Source: Paulinella micropora
Taxonomy: Eukaryota; Cercozoa; Imbricatea; Euglyphida; Paulinellidae
Reading direction: 5' to 3'
Assembly (NCBI GenBank): GCA_019918135.1
Contig: WBZZ01004585.1
Coordinates: 1 to 48,583 of the forward strand
Length of the DNA: 48,583 nt
Under the pieces are notes generated by a model that saw nothing but the letters and a program-made list of their open reading frames with translations, had not been told where the DNA came from and did no database searches. Positions 40,703 to 48,583 of this stretch are shown here, in pieces. The position numbers and the translations under genes were made by a program. Numbering within the stretch: position 1 is the first letter of the stretch; every line of letters begins with the position of its first letter.

Positions 40703-43700
40703 TGTACCGGACTCTGTCAAGCGGACACTTGAGATACAGAAAGCCCCGGAGACTCAAGAAGTTAAGTTGGAGGAAAAGAGGGAAGAACGGAAGGAGGACA
40801 AGGAACTTGAGCTTAGACTCAAAACCCTAGAACAAAAAATTCATGTGCTAGCGGCTAGTATACATAGACCGGACGCGCTATGCTACACTGACCTCTTTTG
40901 TGAAACTTTACAAACCACATTAAAAGTTGGTAATGATACGATGGCGAATATTAATATTGTCGGCCAGAAGTTTTTGAATAGTCACCGGACATGGGTTGAC
41001 AAAAATATTAGAAAAACAAAGGGGACCCTAAAAGGGGTAGGCAGCCGTACGGAAATTACGGGCATCGTCACATTAATTTTCAAATTGAAATCCGGTCGAG
41101 TATATCGTGCGGACCTCTATGTTGTCCCCGATTACCACGGTTCAATCCTGCTGTCGTATGACCAATTGGCTACGATGGGGGCAGTGATCGATTGCGCCGC
41201 ACGGCGAGTAATTTATGGAGTGAAGAATGGAGAGAAGGAGGATATTAATCCGATGACTGCTACTGACTCATACGAGGCTTTTGAGCTGAGTCTAGCAACG
41301 GAGAGAAAAAGGTTGGCCTTCATACATGAGGCAACTGAAGCCTATGTACACCCCTATGTCACAGTGCCGGACGAACTGTCCTGGACCGACAATTGGGAGA
41401 CGGAGATGCAGGCGTATACGGTTACGATTCCCGCATGGGACAAAAAGTCTATTGATGACTTAATCGTAGCGCGTAATGAGGAGATAATATGTGTTGCGAA
41501 ACAGTGCCCGTCGTTGGCCAGATTCGCAGAAGGTGGTGGGGCAGATGTCCATATTACTAATGGCTACTGTTACCACGCAAAGATGTCAGATGAAAAGAGA
41601 GAGGCGTTTGTGCCAAGGAGGAAGGGGCGTATCCCCGATACTCCAGAGGATGACATTAAAACTTTTATCACGAACTTTTGGGGCGATGTGCCTACCTGGC
41701 CGCGCTCATTAACTGAAGTGAAAAAGTGTCTACGGACTCTATTTGAGAGTAACAAGCCGTATACTGTCATTCTGCCGTACAATGAGAAGGCGATATGGGC
41801 ACAGGAGATAAGGGACCGGCTTATTGATCATCCTATACCGGTTCCCTCTCGCAAGCAATAGTTAGTGGTGGCTTGTCGACTCGGGTCTCGGGAGCAGAGC
41901 AGTGCATACAAGCGGAAGCTCAGAGCCCAGGACAAGTTGAAATTGATACCTCAAGCTTTCACATGCTTTGATGGTTTCTACACCCGTAAGGCTCCGATAC
42001 AATACGCGAACCTTATTGATATGCTTGTCGGACTCGGTCACGATGATGAGCCGGACACAGTCACGTATGAACGGACGGGACTGGACGATTTGTCCGAGGA
42101 AGATTTGAGTTTGGAGGAGGACTTAGCGCCCCTCAAAGAACATAAGAAGATGTCGGAGGAAGATTTCCAAGCGGCGGCGCGGAAAATTCTAGAAGAAGGA
42201 GTGGGTACGGAGAGAGAGAAGGAGCTTCTCAAAGCTAAGATGGAGGCGTACAGAGAAATTTTCGACCCTCCTCGGGCAGGTGGTGTAAAGTCGGAGGACT
42301 TCACTGCTGTCATTTACAAGATACCGGGTGCGGAGCCATCTCCGGCACCGCGGAGGGCAAATTTGAGCATACATGAGGCGAAGATAGCGGAGGAGAACGT
42401 GAGACAGTTGCTCAATGAGAACTTTATTGAGAGATCTACATCTCCAATTGTCTCTCAACCGAAAATCGTCCCCAAGCCAGGAGGAGAATGGCGTTTGACG
42501 ATCAATTATGCCCGTGTGAATAAGGTGCTAGAGGAAGAGAGAAATCCTCTGCCGACCTTAGAAGAGGGCAGAAGAGTGCTGCGGAATGCTAAATTCTATT
42601 CGGTCATTGACCTTAAGAACGGCTTCTGGCAGATACCACTGGACGAGAAATCCAGATGGCTGACTGCATTCGTGGTTGGTATGGAAATATACCAGTGGAA
42701 GGTGCTTCCGATGGGACTCAAACAGGCCCCGGGGCTCTTTCAGAAGGCGATGCAGAAGATGTTGAGTGGTCAATATGACGACCAGTCGGAGGATGGTTTT
42801 ATGAGAAGGAGAGGACAGAAGGCGGGAGAATATGCACTTTGTTACATCGATGACATTATCGTATACTCTAACACAATGGAAGAGCATATCGATCACTTGT
42901 CAGATGTCTTCAGGCGCATCGGAGCTTTTGGCCTGAAATGCAACTTAAAGAAATGTCAGCTTGCAAAGACAAGTGTGACGTATTTGGGTTACGAGATTTC
43001 TCATAACAGAGTCTCGATATCGCGCGAGAAGAGGGAGGAGATCATGAGTAGACAGTTGCCAAAGAATCGCACAGAGTTACACTCTTTACTTGCGATGGCA
43101 CAGTACTACAGCCAGTTCATACCCGATTGGGGTGCAACTCGGGCTAAGTTGGAGAAGATGATTGATTTTGGAGACTTTGAGAAGTGGGATGAGGAGGCTT
43201 TGCAGGCGTTTAATACGCTCAAAGATCTCATTTACAAAGATCCCAAGGACGGCGGATTAGTACTTATGATGCCCGACTTTACGAAGCCGTTCGTAGTCGA
43301 CACGGATGCATCTAAGTTTGCGATTGGCGCGGTGCTGCAACAGGAAGATGAGGAGAAAAAGTTGCGCCCGATCATGTTTATTAGTAGAAAGCTGTGTGCG
43401 GCGGAGCGAAATTACTGCACGCGACAGAGAGAGGCGTTGGCAGTAGTATGGGCTCTCAAGAGGCTCAGAGAATATCTATGGGGAGGACCTCTATTCACGG
43501 TTAGGACCGATCATCACAACCTTCTTTGGTTGATGAATCATGAACAAACCGGCCGTTTGGCGCGGTGGCAAGCTTTCTTGTCATGTTTCAATTTCACGAT
43601 GGTCTATTGACCGGGAAAGCGAAACGTAGTCGCTGATAGCCTTTCTAGGCTAGAGTTTCAGTCGGAGGTGTCGGCTCTCGTATCATCAGTGGAAATGATA

Positions 43701-44774
43701 GATCTGTCCACGGACAAGGTGTACGAGGTAAGCCACATAGAGGCGATGCAGATGGCAAGAGGCGTTCGATATGACCGCACGGGTCTACGATATAGTCCTC
43801 AAGGCCCGGATCATGGCATATGCTGTGAGGCGCATGTTCTCGAAGACGCTGAGTGGTCTTATGAGGCATACGAGAATTCGAAGGCGAATATAAAAGAGGA
43901 GGAGGAGACGACTGAGGTCTATACTGAACCTCCACAGGAAAATCGAAGCGAGCTTGATGAAGACCCGGAGAGGGTAGGAGTAAGGTTGGAGGACGGTACT
44001 ATCCATATCGCCTCGCCTACCGCATGGAGGCAGCAGCAGGCGACGGATCCGGAGTTCAAGGAGCTCATAACGTTATACAAGAACCCTGATGAGCTTAAAA
44101 AGACTCCGCAGATCAAAGATCAAATGAAGGAGATGGCGTGGAGAGATGGGCTATTGTGGTACAAGGGCCAGCATGGCAAATTTGCATCACAGCCTGACAA
44201 ACGGACTCTCTGGGTACCGGAGAAGTTGAGGCGCTTCATATATGTTGCAGCCCATAACTGCCCCTTACTGGCACATCCGGGTCGACAAAGAACTCATTGG
44301 TTCATAGCGAGGCGATTTTGGTGGAAAGGAATGAAGGAGGAGATAGACAGAGAAGTAGCCGCATGTATCCCATGCAAAACCACAAAGACACAGTTGAAGG
44401 CGAATTTCGGCCTGATCGGTACATTCCCGTTACACGCCGGGATGTTTGAATTCTTACACATCGATCATGTGGGACCTTTCCCCGAATCGGCCGAAGGGTA
44501 CAAATACCTTTTTACTGCGATAGATCGAGCCACCAATTATGTCTGGGTTGTTCCTGTTAAGGACGTTACAGGCAAGACAACTGCGGAGGCTCTGATCGAC
44601 ATGATCGTCTCGCAGATCGGAGTGCCTAGAAAGATATGTTCTGATCGAGGTTCTGACTTTAATAATGAAGTCATCGACAGACTATCTAAGTACTACGGGA
44701 TGAAATGGCAATGTGTTACTGCCTATAACCCGAGAGCGAATGGCAAGATCGAGCGGGTACATAGACCTCTCTAA
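40684..44774 (+). pseudogene. pol: Element B Pol, copy 2: protease-like, RT, RNase H, integrase, with nonsense codons
   Basis: One continuous frame broken by TAG at 41859-41861 (CAG in copy 1), TGA at 43608-43610 (TTA in copy 1) and TAA at 44772-44774. The protease again has KVGND in place of DTG. RT YIDD is near 42845; RNase H ends near 43650. Integrase is unique to this copy: a zinc-finger-like region (HPGRQRTHWFIARRFWWKG, CIPCKTTK, about 44240-44390) and a catalytic core with D in LHIDHVGPFP (about 44461), D in CSDRGSDFNN (about 44640) and E in NGKIERVHR (about 44745). The TAA falls directly after the core, before the C-terminal domain. Each lesion is a point change. Confidence 0.85.
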
Positions 44775-45743
44775 GCCTCGCTTAAGATGTACTGTATGAA
44801 GAAGGAGAATCAGAGAGCCTGGGTGGAGGCAGCACCTTCATTTGCCTTTGCAAGGAACTGTCTACCCTCATCGGCATTAGGAGGAGCCAGGAGCTCAGTC
44901 TCGCCATATCAATTGGTTTACGGCCGAGAGCCTAATATCCCAACCTCGCTTCTGCATCCAAAGGACACTTGGGCAGATGAGGATGAGTTGTTCGGGATGA
45001 GGCTAAGAGCGAAGATGGAGGCGGAGCAAATAGTTGCGGCGCATATGGAGGCGGAGCGCAGAAAGACTGATGCACAAGGAGTGCGACAAGCGCACTTAGA
45101 TCAAGTCCGTTTCCGGGTTGGGGATATTGTACTCCTGTACCATCCTCAAGTACCCAAGGGGGTTAGCTCTAAGCTGTTTACCCACTGGAAAGGACCATAC
45201 CAGATTATGGAGCAGATGGGACCTCTGAACTATAAGATCAGGGGTAGAGGGAAGGTGCAAATTGTGAATGTTCGAAGGCTGATCAAATATGACCCCTTCT
45301 TACTCGAGGATGAATCCGTTGAGGAGGCGTTGAAACGGATGAAGGAGGATTTCAAAGAGGTTCCGCCTATCAGTAAGGAGGATACCTTAGAGGAGGAGAA
45401 TGCCTATCGGGCACCTGTCTCGGAGAAGGAGGAGACCGAGAAGGAGAGCAAGGAAGACTCAAACCGCAAAAGCGCGGCGGGGACTCAGTCTAAGGCCCCC
45501 ATAGTCCGCGGCGGTACAAAGGAGAAGTTCACGGAGGCGCAGAGGAGGAGAGCGCAAAATGACCTTATCTTCGACCAACCGAGGAAGGTGGCGAGATCGA
45601 CGCGAGCGACGGATGTCATGGAGGAGGAGAAGAGAAGGACACTAACCCAAACGCGGGTAATGTGGACATTCGACATGCGCGATGGAAGGAAGGCGAGGCG
45701 ATTGCGACCATCAAGTGGGTCCGAGACGCTTTTTATCTGTTGA
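44775..45743 (+). CDS. Element B integrase C-terminal part and charged tail
   Basis: Same frame as pol after the TAA (next ATG at 44787). It contains the end of the core helices (AFARNCLPSSALGGARSS), YQLVYGREPNIPTSL, and the GPY/F-type C-terminal domain (VGDIVLLYHP, HWKGPYQIME, VNVRRLIKYD). A Glu/Lys-rich tail follows. The last about 30 residues before the stop are probably out of frame: sense appears to move to the -1 frame within the purine-rich run around 45620-45650. Confidence 0.75.
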   Translation, partial: ASLKMYCMKKENQRAWVEAAPSFAFARNCLPSSALGGARSSVSPYQLVYGREPNIPTSLLHPKDTWADEDELFGMRLRAKMEAEQIVAAHMEAERRKTDAQGVRQAHLDQVRFRVGDIVLLYHPQVPKGVSSKLFTHWKGPYQIMEQMGPLNYKIRGRGKVQIVNVRRLIKYDPFLLEDESVEEALKRMKEDFKEVPPISKEDTLEEENAYRAPVSEKEETEKESKEDSNRKSAAGTQSKAPIVRGGTKEKFTEAQRRRAQNDLIFDQPRKVARSTRATDVMEEEKRRTLTQTRVMWTFDMRDGRKARRLRPSSGSETLFIC

Positions 45744-46180
45744 GACCGGCAGAATCTCATGTTGCCGATGACACTCTCTCAGATCTTTATCTCATGCGAG
45801 CTGTGGCGGTCCCGCAGACTACACGGGCAGCGCGGACATCGAAGAGATCCTCAGCAGCAAAAACGATACAACCGGTACTCCATTTCTGGAGAAGCATGGA
45901 CCCTGTTGAGGATCCAAAAGCTAGACAATACTTACCGGTATACAAAGACGCGAAAGATCTCGAGACTTGGGATGATACTATTACCCCTCGAGACAAAGAC
46001 CACACTGCGTGGACTATTCAGTCACTGCCTAGGGGAGTGCTTGACATTCCTTTTGACTTATCATTGGGCGCCATCCCTAACAAAATATGGGACATTCTTG
46101 AGGAGTCAAAGTTTGACTTGACTTTTGTTGGCGGCCCGCCACCTGGCAAAGGGGTTCGCGCAAGGCGACGAAGGCAGTAA
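45650..46180 (+). CDS. C-terminal extension of element B polyprotein
   Basis: Frame -1 to the preceding ORF. It reads VDIRHARWKEGEAIATIKWV, FYLLRP, then a region with TTRAARTSKRSS, and ends FVGGPPPGKGVRARRRRQ at a TAA (46178-46180). No ATG is needed if it is reached by frameshift or if an indel separates the frames. Function unknown; not a chromodomain by eye. Confidence 0.5.
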   Translation, partial: NAGNVDIRHARWKEGEAIATIKWVRDAFYLLRPAESHVADDTLSDLYLMRAVAVPQTTRAARTSKRSSAAKTIQPVLHFWRSMDPVEDPKARQYLPVYKDAKDLETWDDTITPRDKDHTAWTIQSLPRGVLDIPFDLSLGAIPNKIWDILEESKFDLTFVGGPPPGKGVRARRRRQ

Positions 46181-46984
46181 GTGACATTTTTTTCTTTTAT
46201 CACGCGTCGGACATTGAAAGCTGCATGTGGATTAATCTCATAGTGCCCATGTCAGATCATGTCTTATTAAAATATTTTTATACCATTGTTGTTACTTGGA
46301 ATTTTTATCGCAACATATGAGTGCGAAGGTCAATCGGCAAATGGATACGACACCGTAGAAGGGGATCGCTTGTGAGTTTAGCGATGGTGTTCCTGGTACG
46401 ACCCTGCTTCAAGTATCCAGGGTGATGTTCTCAATAAATGTTCTCATAGTAGACATATTAAATATTTTTTTCTTTGGATATACTTAATATCGTCATACCA
46501 GCACGGTCCGTCTCTACTTGTGTCGGTTTATCGCATGGTCGGGTTCACTCACACCGGCTTTGGATATAGTTATTAGGACTGGCCCCCTACTACTATGTTA
46601 AGGTAACTGATTGAAAACAAGGGTATGTTATTAAAAGACAATGTATTTACTGATCGGAAGTGTTTTTAGAGAAGGAGAAAAAATTATAATGCTGCTTTTA
46701 TTTTAATAGTAATACTATTTGTTCTTGACATACTGCCTCAGGATTAAGTTACGGGGGGGACAACGAGTGTGGAAGGAGGAGTTTTTTATTTATTTACAAA
46801 AAATGAGGCTAGAGATTTACAGTTGACGCGTGTCTGGTGTATGCGTTTTATTTATCCACTGCACCGTCTATCCGTGGGTTAATGCACTTAGTTGCAACAC
46901 CCCGTAGCATTTGTGCAGAAAAGAAATCAGCAGCTACATGACGAAAATATTGCATATTTCAGTCATAAAAACTGGAAGGGGTAC
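46181..46984 (+). other. Element B 3' untranslated region
   Basis: About 800 bp, AT-rich, with no supported ORF. It includes an AATAAA at about 46433. The end, aaaaactggaagggg (46967-46981), is the polypurine tract that primes plus-strand DNA synthesis, just before the 3' LTR. Confidence 0.65.
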
Positions 46985-47233
46985 TGTAGGCATCACCCCC
47001 CGGATAGCCGGTAAAAAGTACAGTTTTTCGGGTGTCAGGTGCACCTAGTTTTTTTCCCAGTATTTCAATATCGTTTGGCCGGATTTGACCTAATGCCATT
47101 TTAACCGTGGTCTGTGGCCGCTTTCTTTTTCGGCTTCACTGAGCTAATATAACGAGACATCATTCTCCTTTGGGGGATTTGTGTCTGGTTGTATTACCGA
47201 CTTTTTATCGAGCTATCTTCAGGGATTGTAACA
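46985..47233 (+). repeat. Element B 3' LTR (249 bp)
   Basis: Matches 36854-37102 throughout. Bordered on the left by the polypurine tract and on the right by cttca, which pairs with the 5' flank. Confidence 0.93.
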
Positions 47234-47955
47234 CTTCAATTAAAAAAAAAAAAAGAAAAGAAAAAAGAAAAGAAAAAACTTCGGAAAAGAGAAAAGAAAA
47301 GAGAAAAGACAAGAAACATAAAGAAAAGAAAGTATTCTAAATAAATTAAAGCAAGCTATAGCTAAGAACAAACAAGTTTATTCACAAGTTTTTGTAACTT
47401 TATTTTACCTGTTTGGCTTTTGATCTCAGCTCGAGATATCCTTTTTTGATATTTTGTATTAATATTAATACCTAGGATGAATTTAGCAAGAAAGACAGTG
47501 TTAGACAACGAAGCATATTTATGTGAATTAGAAGCCTGCCGTCGGAGTGTGTAATTCCCATCACGAACCGAGCCAGGAGAATGTTTATTTTTTTGGTCCG
47601 TTGTGAGGGTCGAATACCACAGGAGGTCACCAGGTATGTGACTTCGTCAGGGAGAGTGACTGGGGTTTCCTTTCCGGAAGCCATCACGCGCAAACAAGGC
47701 AAGAAAAATATTCTCCCGCCTGTTTTCCTCACTGCAGGGGGTGAAATGACACGCACAAAGCCTAAAAAAATATTCAGGTAAAATACAAACCACCACATTT
47801 TGAGCAGTACATCTTTTCTGACTTCGGTAGTTTGGACTGACGGGAAATGTCCTCATTATTGTTAAATTCTGCGTTGTGGGAAGTCGACGATAGGTAAGAG
47901 GGGGACGCCCCGGTTGCCGGTTAACGACTGGAAGCATTGCGGAGGCCCTTCGTCA
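47234..47955. other. Flanking sequence, purine-rich then unassigned
   Basis: 47240-47330 is an A/G run (aaaag/aaaaag units). The remainder holds short overlapping ORFs on both strands that I cannot support as genes. Confidence 0.6.
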
Positions 47956-47959
47956 ATTG

Positions 47960-48018
<59 letters not shown>

Positions 48019-48074
48019 GTAGATAGATAGATAGATTGATTGAAAGATAGATAGATAGATAGATAGATATGTTT
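47956..48074. repeat. (GATA)n microsatellite
   Basis: About 28 ATAG/GATA units with a few substitutions. Confidence 0.95.
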
Positions 48075-48518
48075 AATGTTTAATCTATGGGCGTGGCTTA
48101 GCTTGAAAAGCCATTGCCTCGTATACTACCCCCGGACAAGAACTTTCAGCACCGGCCAAGCTGCACACCAACCACTGTCTCGCTGTGGTTGGTGTCTGTG
48201 CCCAGTTCAAGCCGAAAGGTAGCCGAGCCCTTTTGAACTATACGGGACAACACTAGAACACTCCCCAGGAGCGCGTGCCCTAAGGAGATGATGCCATGAG
48301 CAAGTCGAGGTTTCAGGAGTTCACGCTCGTTGTGAGTTACCTTTCTACAACCCCGACTTCATCAACCCTTTGCATCACGCCCCGACTTCATCAGCCATGG
48401 TCAGGAGTTGGTTGCCTGTTTAGCCCTTGCGCTGCGCGCGATTAACAAAATCGTCATTGTAGGAGATACTTAGATCTGAACCCTAGGCTGAGTTGCCAGT
48501 GGCAGAGACCGTCTCCAG
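48075..48518. repeat. Unique module between two GATA arrays, with hairpin
   Basis: About 445 bp. Perfect 11 bp inverted repeat acaccaaccac / gtggttggtgt at 48165-48195 with a 9 nt loop. Direct repeat ccccgacttcatca near 48350 and 48380. A box-A-like tggcttagcttg (about 48091) and box-B-like gttcaagcc (about 48205) occur but are too far apart for a normal tRNA promoter. Possibly a SINE-like or microsatellite-associated repeat. No ORF. Confidence 0.45.
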
Positions 48519-48519
48519 G

Positions 48520-48581
<62 letters not shown>

Positions 48582-48583
48582 AT
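48519..48583. repeat. (GATA)n microsatellite at right edge
   Basis: About 16 units, continuing off the window. Confidence 0.95.

Larger units (their letters stand above)
32215..43702. repeat. Tandem segmental duplication, copy 2 (about 11.49 kb)
   Basis: Second copy of 20725-32207. It begins inside A gag and merges at 43702 into sequence unique to the full-length B element. Confidence 0.92.
36854..47233 (+). mobile_element. Ty3/gypsy-like retroelement B, full-length copy 2 (10.38 kb)
   Basis: Complete LTR-gag-pol-LTR layout: LTRs 36854-37102 and 46985-47233, primer site at 37104, polypurine tract at 46967-46981. The 5 bp acttc before the 5' LTR recurs after the 3' LTR if the terminal A is shared (otherwise a 4 bp cttc), fitting a target-site duplication. 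RNase H precedes integrase, as in Ty3/gypsy. Pol has three in-frame stops, so this copy is defective. Confidence 0.93.

Noticed and set aside
47472..47937. Possible piggyBac C-terminal Cys-rich relic on the minus strand (RTFPVSPNYRSQKRCT, YCSKCGG)
   Set aside because: The resemblance needs several frame changes over a short span and no catalytic region is present; too weak to call.
1..48583. CRISPR arrays, rRNA genes or bacterial operons
   Set aside because: No spacer-repeat arrays, rRNA core sequences or prokaryotic gene organisation are seen. Tandem repeats here are satellites and microsatellites.

Overview
The window is eukaryotic nuclear DNA. It has protein-coding genes split by very short GT-AG introns (43-163 nt), long microsatellites, Ty3/gypsy-type LTR retrotransposons and transposase-derived genes. 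Nothing in it is prokaryotic. I cannot name the species. Compact introns, CxC/KDZ-type and DUF7869-type proteins and Ty3 elements would fit an alga, an early-diverging fungus or another protist.

Left arm (1-12.3 kb). A minus-strand gene (918 to 1, running off the edge) has a long Lys/Glu C-terminus, so the CTT/CTC 'microsatellite' at the start of the window is coding sequence. Next come four tandem ~340 bp units, each with a 151 bp palindromic MITE-like core, and then modules ending in ATT microsatellites. A seven-exon plus-strand gene (about 3148-7179) encodes a large protein with a D...DN...GHxHxxxDQ motif, a SAP-like segment and an Arg/Gly tail; it is a transposase-like or domesticated DDE protein. 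A frame-broken minus-strand relic (10442-8249) resembles the cysteine-cluster proteins of KDZ transposons. ATC-type satellite, G-rich tracts, a tRNA-like relic and a small hypothetical gene fragment follow.

Retroelement core (12.3-47.2 kb). Element A lies on the minus strand: gag from 23326, then protease, RT and RNase H down to 16330. No integrase follows. That position holds plus-strand reading frames beginning with a membrane helix (12983-15702) and ending near a 26-nt A run. Element B lies on the plus strand, head-to-head with A and inserted upstream of A's gag. It has 249 bp LTRs, two gag frames, pol and integrase. A block of about 11.49 kb, from inside A's gag to just past B's RNase H, is present twice in tandem (20725-32207 and 32215-43702), joined by a short filler that matches sequence inside B's pol. 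Only the second B copy reaches integrase and a 3' LTR (36854-47233), and it carries three in-frame stops in pol. The first copy is open through RNase H but truncated. Neither is intact.

Right arm (47.2-48.6 kb). A purine-rich stretch leads to two GATA-type microsatellites that enclose a 450 bp module with a perfect 11 bp hairpin.

Most notable: possible spliceosomal introns that join gag to pol in B, loss of the protease catalytic Asp in B, an integrase-less element A with an opposite-strand membrane-protein gene, and a 5' LTR that differs between duplicated copies far more than its flanks do.
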